Assembly (NCBI RefSeq): GCF_021117275.1
Contig: NZ_CP088245.1
Coordinates: 2,145,501-2,209,500 of the forward strand
Length of the DNA: 64,000 nt
Source of the DNA: Metabacillus sp. B2-18
Lineage (GTDB): Bacteria > Bacillota > Bacilli > Bacillales > Bacillaceae
Direction of reading: 5' to 3'
In this document: positions 24,209 to 32,646 of the stretch, one piece after another
How positions within the stretch are numbered: position 1 is the stretch's first letter
How the letters are laid out: each line of letters starts with the position of its first letter
Position numbers and translations under genes: made by a program
Notes under the pieces: model-generated
Databases searched by the model: none
Told to the model about the DNA's origin: nothing
What the model saw: only the letters and a program-made list of their open reading frames with translations

Positions 24209-25123
24209 ATGAGTCAATTAATAGTAGAAACGAACAATTTAACAAAATCATTTAAAGGAGCACAAGCTGTTAATTCAGTGAATTTAAACATACCGAAAGG
24301 ATCTATATATGGGTTCCTTGGACCAAATGGTGCAGGAAAAACAACCGCTATTAAGCTGCTTTTAGGTTTGATGAAAGAAACTTCAGGATCAATACAAATT
24401 TTTGGAAAAGACCTGAAAAAAGACAAACAAATGATTCTTAGAAGAATTGGATCTTTAGTAGAATCTCCTTCGTATTATGGTCATTTAACCGCTAGAGAAA
24501 ATTTACAATTATTGCAAACAATATTACATGTTCCAAAAGAACGAATTGATGAAGTCCTTGCTATTGTCCGCTTAGAAAAAGATGATAATCGCCCAGTTAA
24601 AGGCTTTTCATTAGGAATGAAACAAAGACTTGGAATTGCATCAGCTCTTCTAGGAAATCCTGAACTTCTTATTCTAGACGAACCAACAAATGGACTTGAT
24701 CCCTCTGGTATTATCGAGATTCGAGAATTAATTAAAAGTTTACCAGAAAAATATGGTGTAACTGTCCTCGTTTCAAGTCATCTTTTATCAGAGATTGATC
24801 AAATGGCAACCGAAGTAGGGATTATTTCAAAAGGATCACTCATATTTCAAGATTCTATTGAAGTTCTAAGAAAGAAATCGGTTAGCAAAATACGCATACA
24901 AACAAACAATTCCAAAGCTGCATGGAATATTTTAGTCAAAGAAGGATTAAAAGGGGAAATTGAAGGAAATTACCTTTCGTTTAAGCAAAACAAGAACAAA
25001 GAAGTCGCCGAAATGATTCGTATTCTTGTCCAACACAAGTTGGACGTTTATCGGGTAGAAGAAGTGAAAAGGTCATTAGAAAGCATTTTCTTAGACATGA
25101 CGAAAGAGGAGAAAAGCTTATGA
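24209..25123 (+). CDS. ABC transporter ATP-binding protein (lantibiotic-immunity/BcrA type)
   Basis: About 304 residues. Walker A is GPNGAGKTTAIK, the signature GFSLGMKQRLGIA, Walker B LLILDEPTNGLDP, the switch His in VSSHLLSE. The C-terminal extension of about 80 residues is typical of the BcrA/LanF class, which export peptide antibiotics from the membrane. ATG 24209 has GAGGTG upstream; the first ATG or alternative start at 24179 does not. It overlaps the first permease by 4 bases, so the three genes form an operon. Confidence 0.88.
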   Translation: MSQLIVETNNLTKSFKGAQAVNSVNLNIPKGSIYGFLGPNGAGKTTAIKLLLGLMKETSGSIQIFGKDLKKDKQMILRRIGSLVESPSYYGHLTARENLQLLQTILHVPKERIDEVLAIVRLEKDDNRPVKGFSLGMKQRLGIASALLGNPELLILDEPTNGLDPSGIIEIRELIKSLPEKYGVTVLVSSHLLSEIDQMATEVGIISKGSLIFQDSIEVLRKKSVSKIRIQTNNSKAAWNILVKEGLKGEIEGNYLSFKQNKNKEVAEMIRILVQHKLDVYRVEEVKRSLESIFLDMTKEEKSL

Positions 25124-25827
25124 TCTTAAGGTTGTTACGTAGTGATTTTAAAAAGCTAAAAGTTGGAATGTGGATTCTTGTTTTCTTAGGACCGATTGGA
25201 ATTTTTGGATTAACGACTTTAAATTATATGCTTCGTTATGAATATCTTCTTCGGCAGTCAGATGATCGCTGGATGCAGCTATTACAGCAAATCAATCTTT
25301 TTCTAGCACCAGCTTTACTTTTAGGAGCAGCACTACTTGCCTCATTATCTGCAAATATTGAGCATGAAACAAATGCTTGGAAGCAGCTTCTAGCACTTCC
25401 GATTAGTAGAGTAAAGGTGTATTGTTCAAAGTTTATCATGATTAGTCTTCTATTGTTTATTCCTACAATTCTTATGTTTATAGGAACCTGGTTGTTCGGT
25501 AGTCTTTATGGTTGGGAGCAGAACATTCCGTTTCAAGAAATTGCGATTAACAGCTTTTATCCGTATTTTGCTGCAATGCCTATTTTAGCCATACAGCTTT
25601 GGTTTTCTGTCACATCAGCTAATCAAGGAACACCGCTAGCAGTCGGAATCGTTGGTGCTGTTGTGTCCATGTACTCATATGGAGGTCCTGAATGGCTCAT
25701 TTGGAAATGGCCGTTGCTTAAAAATAAGTGGGATATACCTGAAATTAGTGTGTTATTAGGAATTATTGTTGGTGGTGTCATTTTTCTTATCAGTGTTATT
25801 CATTTTGAACGAAAGGATGTGAAGTAA
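25120..25827 (+). CDS. ABC-2 permease of a lantibiotic-immunity-type transporter (LanE/G-like)
   Basis: A 235-residue permease with six predicted membrane segments. The loop after the second segment, NIEHETNAWKQLLALPISRVKVYCSKF, is characteristic of the MutE/EpiE/SpaE family, as is the short total length. It works with the preceding ATPase and the next permease to expel peptide antibiotics. The stop and the next gene's TTG start are directly adjacent, so a two-permease complex is expected. Confidence 0.82.
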   Translation: MILRLLRSDFKKLKVGMWILVFLGPIGIFGLTTLNYMLRYEYLLRQSDDRWMQLLQQINLFLAPALLLGAALLASLSANIEHETNAWKQLLALPISRVKVYCSKFIMISLLLFIPTILMFIGTWLFGSLYGWEQNIPFQEIAINSFYPYFAAMPILAIQLWFSVTSANQGTPLAVGIVGAVVSMYSYGGPEWLIWKWPLLKNKWDIPEISVLLGIIVGGVIFLISVIHFERKDVK

Positions 25828-26547
25828 TTGCTAGGAAATTTATTATATACAGAATGGATCAAACTTAAAAAGTCAAAGGTCTTACAAATCTTATATATTA
25901 GTCCCATTCTATCCACTGTCGCCGCTTATTTTACTTTTACTGATTTTCCCGGTAATCAATGGATGAATTCATTTTTTGCCATGATTATGGTTCAAGCAAT
26001 TTTGTTTTTACCATTAATTGCTGGTCTTTTTTCCGCTGCTGTCTGCAGGTACGAACACGCAGAAGGGGGATGGAAACAGTTATTAGCATTACCAGTTAAT
26101 CGAACTCAGGTATATAGTGCTAAGTATATTATTGTTTGCTTATTTGTAGCCCTTACTCAGATACTATTATTAGTAGGCTTATTTCTCGCAGGATTCTTAC
26201 ATGGTTACAACGATACTTTTCCATGGAAGGATGTTCTTGTTCGATTGTTTATGGGCTGGTTAGGCTGTTTACCCATTATCGCTTTGCAATTGTGGGTATC
26301 TACAGCATGGTCCAGCTTTGCTGCACCTGTTGCTTTAAATGTCATTTTAACTCTACCTAACATATTAATAGCAAACTCAGAAAAATTTGGTCCATGGTAC
26401 CCTTGGGCACAACCATTTTTAAGAATGGTGTTAGAGCAGCAATCAGGTTTTACCTTTTCGGTTGAAACCTTGGTGTTTGTTATTGTTGGAGGGTGTATGA
26501 TTTTTACATTAGGAGGTTTGTTTTATTTTCAGAGGAAAGCGGTTTAG
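25828..26547 (+). CDS. Second ABC-2 permease of the same transporter
   Basis: A 239-residue permease homologous to the preceding one (RYEHAEGGWKQLLALPVNRTQVYSAKY against NIEHETNAWKQLLALPISR). It starts at TTG 25828 directly after the stop of the first permease. Two unequal permeases with one ATPase is the LanFEG arrangement of lantibiotic self-protection, but no lantibiotic precursor or modification gene is seen nearby. The operon is closed by a terminator. Confidence 0.82.
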   Translation: MLGNLLYTEWIKLKKSKVLQILYISPILSTVAAYFTFTDFPGNQWMNSFFAMIMVQAILFLPLIAGLFSAAVCRYEHAEGGWKQLLALPVNRTQVYSAKYIIVCLFVALTQILLLVGLFLAGFLHGYNDTFPWKDVLVRLFMGWLGCLPIIALQLWVSTAWSSFAAPVALNVILTLPNILIANSEKFGPWYPWAQPFLRMVLEQQSGFTFSVETLVFVIVGGCMIFTLGGLFYFQRKAV

Positions 26548-26549
26548 TG

Positions 26550-26587
26550 AAGAAGTGCCTGACTAATTTAACAGGCACTTCTTATTT
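26550..26587. terminator. Bidirectional terminator
   Basis: Perfect 12-base arms AAGAAGTGCCTG and CAGGCACTTCTT, 10-base loop, between convergent genes. Confidence 0.9.
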
Positions 26588-27700
26588 TTATTGTTTAACT
26601 TGTCTAAACATCCAATTAATCATATCCTTGTTATCGTAGGCTGGTACCCAAGAAGCATGATTATAGCCTAATTCTGCAGGATACTCTGTATATATAGGAT
26701 TTCCTCCAGCTTCTTTTATTGCCTTAATAGCATTTCTTGTATGTGAAACAGGAATTACTGCATCATCTTCCGCATGAAAAGCCCATATTGGTTTATCTTT
26801 TAAAACATGTACAGTCTCAGGATTTCCACCGCCTGCAATTGGGACCATAGCAGCAAAAAGATCAGGGTATGCAATATTCAAATTAAATGTTCCATATCCT
26901 CCTTGAGAAAGTCCTGTTGAATATAGTCGATTTTGGTCAATATTGTAATCCTCAATTACTTTTTGTAGGATTTTGTGGGCTTTTTCTAGGTCCTCTGAAA
27001 ATTCAAATACTTTGGCCAAATCGACAATATTATCCGAATTTCGAGTAATTCCAAATCCACCGTCATGTTGATTTCTTGCTTGTGGTGCAAGAACAAAGGC
27101 TGGGTTTTTGGATTGATTTTCAGGTGCAGCCCATATAATAGCACCATCATTTGCAAGCAATTGCTTCTGATTATCACTTCCTCGTTCGCCACCTCCATGA
27201 AGAAAAAGAACAAGTGGGTAAGAAACAGAAGGATCATAGTTTTCTGGAATATAAAAACGATATGGCATGTTATTATATTCAAACTCTAGAAACTTATTAG
27301 CAATATCCTCTCTATTTACAAAATTGTAATTGAATGTGACCACCTCGCTTCTAGTATTTCCTTTATTTTTTGTAAGTGCTTTTTCGTTAACATGACCACG
27401 AATAGCAAAAGCCTTAATTGTTACATCTTCATCAATTGCAATAGGCTCTGAATACAAAGTACTGTTTTTAGTAGGTATACTACCATCTGTTGTGTAATAG
27501 ATTTTAGTCCCCGGGGTACTAGTTGATAAGGTAACGAGCTGTTCCTTGTAATATTGACCAGAATTGTGCGAGGCAGATGGCGGCTGTACAGCATCATTAG
27601 TTGGATGGTTGCCTGCGAATGCTGAAAGAGAGAAAAAGCAGAACATAGAGAGTGTGGCTACAGTAGCGCTAATGAAAAATTTTAGTTTTCTTTTTAACAC
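26588..27700 (-). CDS. Secreted esterase with an N-terminal chitobiase-type domain
   Basis: About 370 residues: a Sec signal peptide (KRKLKFFISATVATLSMFCF and SAFAG cleavage region), a small beta domain of the CHB_HEX_C type (about residues 35-120, with TPGTKIYYTTDGSIPT), then an alpha/beta hydrolase like phospholipase/PHB-depolymerase type esterases: VLFLHGGGERGSDN, nucleophile GLSQGGYGTF, acid HAEDDAVIPV, His in YNHASWV. The likely substrate is an ester in plant or microbial polymers. GTG 27700 is preferred, as GGGAGGGG lies 5-6 bases upstream. Confidence 0.78.
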   Translation of the reverse strand: MLKRKLKFFISATVATLSMFCFFSLSAFAGNHPTNDAVQPPSASHNSGQYYKEQLVTLSTSTPGTKIYYTTDGSIPTKNSTLYSEPIAIDEDVTIKAFAIRGHVNEKALTKNKGNTRSEVVTFNYNFVNREDIANKFLEFEYNNMPYRFYIPENYDPSVSYPLVLFLHGGGERGSDNQKQLLANDGAIIWAAPENQSKNPAFVLAPQARNQHDGGFGITRNSDNIVDLAKVFEFSEDLEKAHKILQKVIEDYNIDQNRLYSTGLSQGGYGTFNLNIAYPDLFAAMVPIAGGGNPETVHVLKDKPIWAFHAEDDAVIPVSHTRNAIKAIKEAGGNPIYTEYPAELGYNHASWVPAYDNKDMINWMFRQVKQ

Positions 27701-27905
27701 AAAATCCCCTCCCATTTTCTAAAATTAAGATTCAGAATCTTTTGTTAACGGTTACATCGTATTATGAAGAATTTTAAACTGTCAATAAAAATCTTTTTAT
27801 CATGTTAGTGAAAAATGTGGATTTTTCTTGTTAGAATAAGGATTACACATACAAAAAAAAATTTATTGATAGAGATTGGATTTATTTTATTTGAGGAGGT
27901 TTGAC

Positions 27906-29309
27906 ATGTTATATGAAAACTTTAAGGAGTTTTCCTTAGAAGATCAATTAGACTGGTTTAAAGCTACGCTCCACTCCATTCATGATGGTGTTTTAGTAAT
28001 AGATTGTAAAGAGATTGTTAAATTAATTAACCCTGAATATACGCGTATTACAGGAGTACAACCTAATGAAATTATTGGAAAACCTCTTCGGTTAGTTCGT
28101 CCAAAAGCACAATTAATTGAAACGTTAAAAGACGGAAAAGAACGAATTGGGGTTTATCGGAAAGAAGGAACTGTGGAATATGTTGTTGACATGGCCCCAA
28201 TTATATTAAACAACGAAATAATTGGGGCTGTTTCGATTTGTAAAGGGTTAACAGAAGTTCATAAGCTTTCAAAAGAACTAGAGAAAAACAAACAAAAACT
28301 ATCTCAATTAAAAGAAAGAATGGACACCTTATATCAAGCTAAATATACATTCGATCAAATAATCGGCTCTGAAAGTGGACTGAAAAGAGTTGTTCACTTA
28401 GGAAGAAAAGCAGCTGAATCTAATTTACCGGTTTTAATTATTGGTGAAAGTGGAACAGGAAAAGAACTATTCGCTCAAGCAATTCATAATGCAAGTTCTC
28501 GTGCAGAAAAGCCATTTATCCCAGTGAATTGTGCGTCTATTCCAGCATCGCTCATTGAAAGTGAGCTTTTTGGATATACGGAAGGTACTTTTACAAGTGC
28601 AAAAAAGGGAGGGAAGCTTGGTTTATTTGAAATAGCAAACTCAGGTACAATTTTTTTAGACGAAATAGGTGAATTATCTTATGATCTTCAAGCTAAACTT
28701 TTACGAGTTTTGCAGGAAAAAACACTTAGACGTGTAGGTGAAGCAGGAGAAAGACTAATAGATGTTCGTGTAATTGCTGCAACAAATCGTGATCTAAAAC
28801 AGCTTATAGAAAAGAAACGATTTCGTGAAGATTTGTATTTTCGGCTGAATGTATTGCACCTTGATATTCCGCCACTTCGTAAAAGGAAGCAGGATATTCC
28901 CGACATTATTGATTTCATTTTACACAAGCACAACCTACATTCTGAAAGTGAACGGTATTATCGATTACACCAATCAACCCTTGCCATTCTAAAAGCTTAC
29001 GATTGGATCGGAAATGTACGAGAATTGAAAAATACAATTGATTATGCTGTATGCATGGCAGACGAAAGAGATATTTTACCTGAACATTTACCTAGTAGCT
29101 TTCATGGAGAAATTATTAGTATCTCAAAAAGAAATTCTAACTATCTTTTAAAAGCAGCTGTTGAGGAGACAGAGAAAAATATCATTACAGATGTTTTGCA
29201 AAAACATGGTTCTGAACTGGAGGATAAGAAAAAAGCAGCTAAGGAACTTGGGGTGTCTTTAGCAACACTTTATAACAAAATGAAAAAGTATCAACTATAT
29301 GATTTCTAA
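27906..29309 (+). CDS. Sigma-54-dependent transcriptional activator (PAS-AAA-Fis)
   Basis: About 467 residues. The N-terminal PAS domain (ATLHSIHDGVLVIDCKEIVK to about residue 110) probably senses a small molecule, followed by the AAA+ domain (Walker A GESGTGKELFA, GPS loop, Walker B IFLDEIGELS, RFREDLYFRLNVLHLDIPPLR) and a C-terminal Fis-type helix-turn-helix (AAKELGVSLATLYNKMKKYQL). The sigma-54 contact loop reads GTFTSA, not the usual GAFTGA. ATG 27906 follows GAGGAGGT. Its target is the next operon, which has a -24/-12 promoter and three matching dyads. Confidence 0.92.
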   Translation: MLYENFKEFSLEDQLDWFKATLHSIHDGVLVIDCKEIVKLINPEYTRITGVQPNEIIGKPLRLVRPKAQLIETLKDGKERIGVYRKEGTVEYVVDMAPIILNNEIIGAVSICKGLTEVHKLSKELEKNKQKLSQLKERMDTLYQAKYTFDQIIGSESGLKRVVHLGRKAAESNLPVLIIGESGTGKELFAQAIHNASSRAEKPFIPVNCASIPASLIESELFGYTEGTFTSAKKGGKLGLFEIANSGTIFLDEIGELSYDLQAKLLRVLQEKTLRRVGEAGERLIDVRVIAATNRDLKQLIEKKRFREDLYFRLNVLHLDIPPLRKRKQDIPDIIDFILHKHNLHSESERYYRLHQSTLAILKAYDWIGNVRELKNTIDYAVCMADERDILPEHLPSSFHGEIISISKRNSNYLLKAAVEETEKNIITDVLQKHGSELEDKKKAAKELGVSLATLYNKMKKYQLYDF

Positions 29310-29421
29310 AAAATTAGAAAAGAACTTGTGTTTATTCTAAGGATTTAGAATAACAGTCTTCACAACTGATTGACGATCAAAAGAGGTTTATTGGTTATTT
29401 TAAATTCTAAAAATTTAGAAA
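29303..29421. promoter_or_regulatory. Three upstream activator sites TTCTAA-N4-TTAGAA
   Basis: Identical dyads at 29304-29319, 29335-29350 and 29405-29420, with N4 being AAAA, GGAT and AAAT. The first overlaps the stop codon of the activator gene. The last lies about 42 bases upstream of the -24 element. Spacing of 31 and 70 bases, roughly 3 and 7 helical turns, suits activator oligomers binding one DNA face. Confidence 0.75.
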
Positions 29422-29461
29422 CCCACTTTTTTGAAACGCTTTCATTAAGCGTTTTTTATTT

Positions 29462-29477
29462 TGGCATGGAAGTTGCA
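29462..29477 (+). promoter_or_regulatory. Sigma-54 (-24/-12) promoter of the atuA-like operon
   Basis: TGGCAT-N5-TTGCA fits the RpoN consensus TGGCAC-N5-TTGCA with one mismatch, downstream of three activator sites and of a sigma-54 activator gene. The next start codon is at 29616, leaving a leader of about 130 bases that contains a GACTAAAA/TTTTAGTC hairpin. Confidence 0.8.
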
Positions 29478-29615
29478 TAAGTAATGATGTAACTGAATTT
29501 ACAGGAAGGATCTGGTCTAATATTTCAAGATTAATAAATTGCATCAAGAATAATTAATTAAAAGGACTAAAAAACAATTTTTTGAGTACTTTTAGTCTTT
29601 ATTGGGGTGAAATAA

Positions 29616-30953
29616 ATGTTAAAGATCGGAAGTGGAGCTGGATTTTCAGGTGATCGGCTTGAACCCGCTGTTGAACTGGCTCAAAAAGTAAAACTGGATT
29701 ATTTAGTATTAGAGTGTTTAGCTGAAAGAACAATCGCCATTGCCCAGAAAGAAAAGAGGAAAGATAAAAATAAGGGTTACGATCCTCTACTTGTTGATCG
29801 AATATCTGCCTTATTACCAGTATTGGATAAAAAACGATTCCGAATCGTAACAAATATGGGAGCGGCCAATCCAATGGCTGGTGCTAAAAAGATTATTAAG
29901 ATTGCAAATGAAATGAATATTTCTTGTAAGGTTGCAGTTGTATCAGGTGATGATGTGATACAAGAGCTAGATAGTGAAAATGAAGTCCTTGAAAACACAA
30001 ATAAGGTTAGAGATTATCAAGTAATCTCAGCTAATGCTTATTTAGGAGCCAAGGCACTTTTACCAGCTTTACAAACTAAAGCAGATATTATTATTACAGG
30101 ACGTGTTGCTGATCCATCATTATTTCTTGCGCCGATGATCGATTACTATGGTTGGTCACTAAATGATTATGAAACATTAGGGCAAGGTACTGTGATTGGA
30201 CATTTACTTGAATGCGCTGGTCAAATTACAGGTGGCTATTTTGCGGATATAGGAGAAAAAGAAGTTGATAGGTTAGCAGACATAGGTTTTCCATTTGCAA
30301 GTATTGAGAGGGATGGAACAGCCATTATTTCAAAGACTCCTGACTCAGGTGGTGTAGTAAACTTACGAACAGTTAAAGAGCAACTACTATACGAGGTCCA
30401 TGATCCAACTCAATACCTAACACCAGATGTAACAGCAGATTTTTCTAATGTTAAGCTGACTCAGCTAGCTGAAAATGAAGTAAGGGTAGAGGGGGGAAAA
30501 GGTACGAAAAAGCCTAGTGCTTATAAAGTATCTATTGGTTATGATGCAGGTTATCTTGGTGAAGGAGAAATTTCTTATGCAGGTTCAACCGCTGTTCAAA
30601 GAGCCAAGATGGCGGAGTGTATATTAAATAAAAGACTTTGTCAAAAGATACAAGACTTAAGGATTGATCTGATTGGTCTTTCCTCCGTTCATCGTACAAA
30701 CTTAGGAAATGATCAACCTTATGAAGTAAGACTACGAGCAGCTGCTCTTTGTAAAGATATAAAAGAAGCTCACAGTATTGGAAATGAAGTAGAAGCACTA
30801 TACACTAATGGACCGTATGGAGGCGGTGGTGCAAGAAAAAGAGCAATAGAATGTTTAGGTGTTGTTTCAACTTTTATAGAAAGAAATTTAGTTGATAAAA
30901 AGATACAAGTGGAGGTTATAACGCATGAAAGGAAAGCGAATCAAACTATATGA
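29616..30953 (+). CDS. AtuA family protein (DUF1446), acyclic-terpene-utilisation-like
   Basis: A 445-residue cytoplasmic protein. It opens MLKIGSGAGFSGDRLEPAVELA and continues with LDYLVLECLAERT, VTNMGAANPMAG and DIIITGRVADPSLFLAPM, matching DUF1446/AtuA. In Pseudomonas AtuA is part of citronellol/geraniol breakdown, but the Bacillus version without the other Atu enzymes likely acts on another carboxylic acid (inference). It overlaps the next gene by 29 bases and follows a sigma-54 promoter. GGGGTG precedes the ATG. Confidence 0.8.
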   Translation: MLKIGSGAGFSGDRLEPAVELAQKVKLDYLVLECLAERTIAIAQKEKRKDKNKGYDPLLVDRISALLPVLDKKRFRIVTNMGAANPMAGAKKIIKIANEMNISCKVAVVSGDDVIQELDSENEVLENTNKVRDYQVISANAYLGAKALLPALQTKADIIITGRVADPSLFLAPMIDYYGWSLNDYETLGQGTVIGHLLECAGQITGGYFADIGEKEVDRLADIGFPFASIERDGTAIISKTPDSGGVVNLRTVKEQLLYEVHDPTQYLTPDVTADFSNVKLTQLAENEVRVEGGKGTKKPSAYKVSIGYDAGYLGEGEISYAGSTAVQRAKMAECILNKRLCQKIQDLRIDLIGLSSVHRTNLGNDQPYEVRLRAAALCKDIKEAHSIGNEVEALYTNGPYGGGGARKRAIECLGVVSTFIERNLVDKKIQVEVITHERKANQTI

Positions 30954-31254
30954 GGTAGCACATAGCAGAGCAGGTGATAAGGGGAATACCTCTAATCTTT
31001 CACTTATCCCATTTAAGGAAAGTGATTTTGATTGGATAGGTCAGGTCGTAACTGTAGAACGAGTAAAGGAGCATTTTAAGGACATTTTTGATGGTGAAGT
31101 AATTCGTTATGACATACCATCTATTAAATCCTATAATTTTGTTTGTAAAAATAGTTTACTAGGAGGGGTAACGACCTCTCTTGCACTAGATACACATGGG
31201 AAAAGTTTGAGTAGCGCTTTATTGGAAATGGAAATTCCTTTATTGAATGAGTAG
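30925..31254 (+). CDS. AtuA-related small protein
   Basis: A 109-residue protein that matches the C-terminal domain of long AtuA proteins, here a separate gene: KLYEVAHSRAGDKGNTSNLSLIPF and SLALDTHGKSLSSALLEMEIP. It overlaps the AtuA gene by 29 bases in another frame, so the two subunits should be made together and work as one enzyme. GGAGGT lies 8-9 bases before the ATG at 30925, within the AtuA coding region. Confidence 0.8.
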   Translation: MKGKRIKLYEVAHSRAGDKGNTSNLSLIPFKESDFDWIGQVVTVERVKEHFKDIFDGEVIRYDIPSIKSYNFVCKNSLLGGVTTSLALDTHGKSLSSALLEMEIPLLNE

Positions 31255-31269
31255 AAAGTAATTAGCAGC

Positions 31270-31284
31270 TTGTAAGCGCTTAAA
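31270..31284 (+). promoter_or_regulatory. Near-match cre site before the CitMHS transporter
   Basis: TTGTAAGCGCTTAAA matches cre WTGNAANCGNWNNCW at all fixed positions except the final C. It lies within the atuA operon, 20 bases upstream of the transporter start, suited to a CcpA roadblock. Confidence 0.5.
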
Positions 31285-31303
31285 TTACGTTAGGAGGAAT
31301 CAT

Positions 31304-32590
31304 ATGTTAGCGACCTTAGGATTTTTAACGATCGGCGTTTTCTTATTATTGATTTTAACGAAAAGAGTATCCGTTATTGTCGCGTTAATTGTTGTTCCAC
31401 TTGTATTTTCTTTAATAGGAGGATTTAGTTCCGATATTGGAACTCTTATGTTAGAAGGAATTCAAAGCGTAGCTCCAACAGGAATTATGTTAGGATTTGC
31501 CATTTTATTTTTTGGTGTAATGAATAATGCTGGATTATTTGACCCTATTATTTCAAGAGTATTAAAGTTGGTAAAAGGAGATCCATTAAAAATTGTTATT
31601 GGAACAGCGGTTATTTCTATGGTTACTCATCTTGATGGATCTGGGGCTTCCACATTTTTAATTACAATACCAGCTCTTTTGCCTTTATATGATAAATTAA
31701 AAATGAATCGACTTGTTCTAGCAGGTGTTGTTGCATTAGGTGCTGGAGTAATGAATATTATGCCATGGGGCGGGCCAACAGCAAGAGCTGGCAGTGCATT
31801 AGAATTAGATCCTGGGGCTATTTTTTCACCGCTTATACCAGCAATGATAGCAGGAATAATTTGGGTACTTTTTGTTGCTTATATTCTTGGTAAAAAAGAG
31901 AGAAAACGATTAGGTGTTACAGATATGGAATATGATTATGATCAAGAGCTTTCAGAAGAAGAAAGAAAAATGAGAAGGCCTAAATTATTTTGGATTAACC
32001 TAGTTATTACCATCCTAACAATTGTCGCACTTGTAAAAGTTTGGCTTCCTCTACCAATAGTGTTTATGGTTGCATTTGCTATTGTTTTACTTATAAATTA
32101 TCCTAAACCAAATGACCAACAAGAACAAGTCAAGAGTCAAGCACTTGGAATGGTAACTGTTGTATCAATTATATTTTCAGCTGGAATTTTTACTGGCATT
32201 CTAAGTGGAACAGGCATGATCGAAGCAATGGCATTAGCTATGGTTAATATTATTCCTGAGGGGATTGGGGGATCAATGGCTATAGTTATTGCAGTTATTA
32301 GCATGCCAATCAGCCTTCTTTTTACACCTGATGCGTATTATTTTGGTGTTTTGCCAGTATTAAGTCAATCAGCTGAAATATATGGAGTTGCACCGATCGA
32401 AATGGCCAGAGCTTCCATCTTAGGTCAAATGACAACTGGTTTCCCACTAAGTCCTTTAACGGCTTCAACCTTTTTATTAATTGGTTTAGCAGGAGTTGAA
32501 TTAGGGGATCATCAGCGCTTTATTTTTAAATGGGCATTTGGCACAACAATTGTGATGGCCATTGTCGCCCTTATTATTGGTGCGATCTAA
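31304..32590 (+). CDS. CitMHS-family carboxylate transporter
   Basis: A 428-residue permease with about 11-12 membrane segments of the CitMHS (citrate-Mg2+/Ca2+:H+) family: MLATLGFLTIGVFLLLILTKRVSVIVALI, VTHLDGSGASTFLITIPALLPLYDKL, IMPWGGPTARAG and LLFTPDAYYFGVLPVL. It is in the sigma-54 operon with the AtuA pair, so it probably brings in their carboxylate substrate. TTAGGAGG precedes ATG 31304. A strong terminator follows. Substrate is inferred only from context. Confidence 0.88.
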   Translation: MLATLGFLTIGVFLLLILTKRVSVIVALIVVPLVFSLIGGFSSDIGTLMLEGIQSVAPTGIMLGFAILFFGVMNNAGLFDPIISRVLKLVKGDPLKIVIGTAVISMVTHLDGSGASTFLITIPALLPLYDKLKMNRLVLAGVVALGAGVMNIMPWGGPTARAGSALELDPGAIFSPLIPAMIAGIIWVLFVAYILGKKERKRLGVTDMEYDYDQELSEEERKMRRPKLFWINLVITILTIVALVKVWLPLPIVFMVAFAIVLLINYPKPNDQQEQVKSQALGMVTVVSIIFSAGIFTGILSGTGMIEAMALAMVNIIPEGIGGSMAIVIAVISMPISLLFTPDAYYFGVLPVLSQSAEIYGVAPIEMARASILGQMTTGFPLSPLTASTFLLIGLAGVELGDHQRFIFKWAFGTTIVMAIVALIIGAI

Positions 32591-32595
32591 GAACT

Positions 32596-32628
32596 AAAAA
32601 GCCAACTAATTCAGTTGGCTTTTTTAAC
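32596..32628 (+). terminator. Terminator after the CitMHS operon
   Basis: AAAAAGCCAACT and AGTTGGCTTTTT arms, 5-base loop, then T-rich bases. Confidence 0.9.
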
Positions 32629-32646
32629 TGGTTTCATATTAAGTAC

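Noticed and set aside
30532..30798. Minus-strand frames inside the AtuA gene (also 29599-29998)
   Set aside because: Antisense to a well-supported family gene; no start signals.
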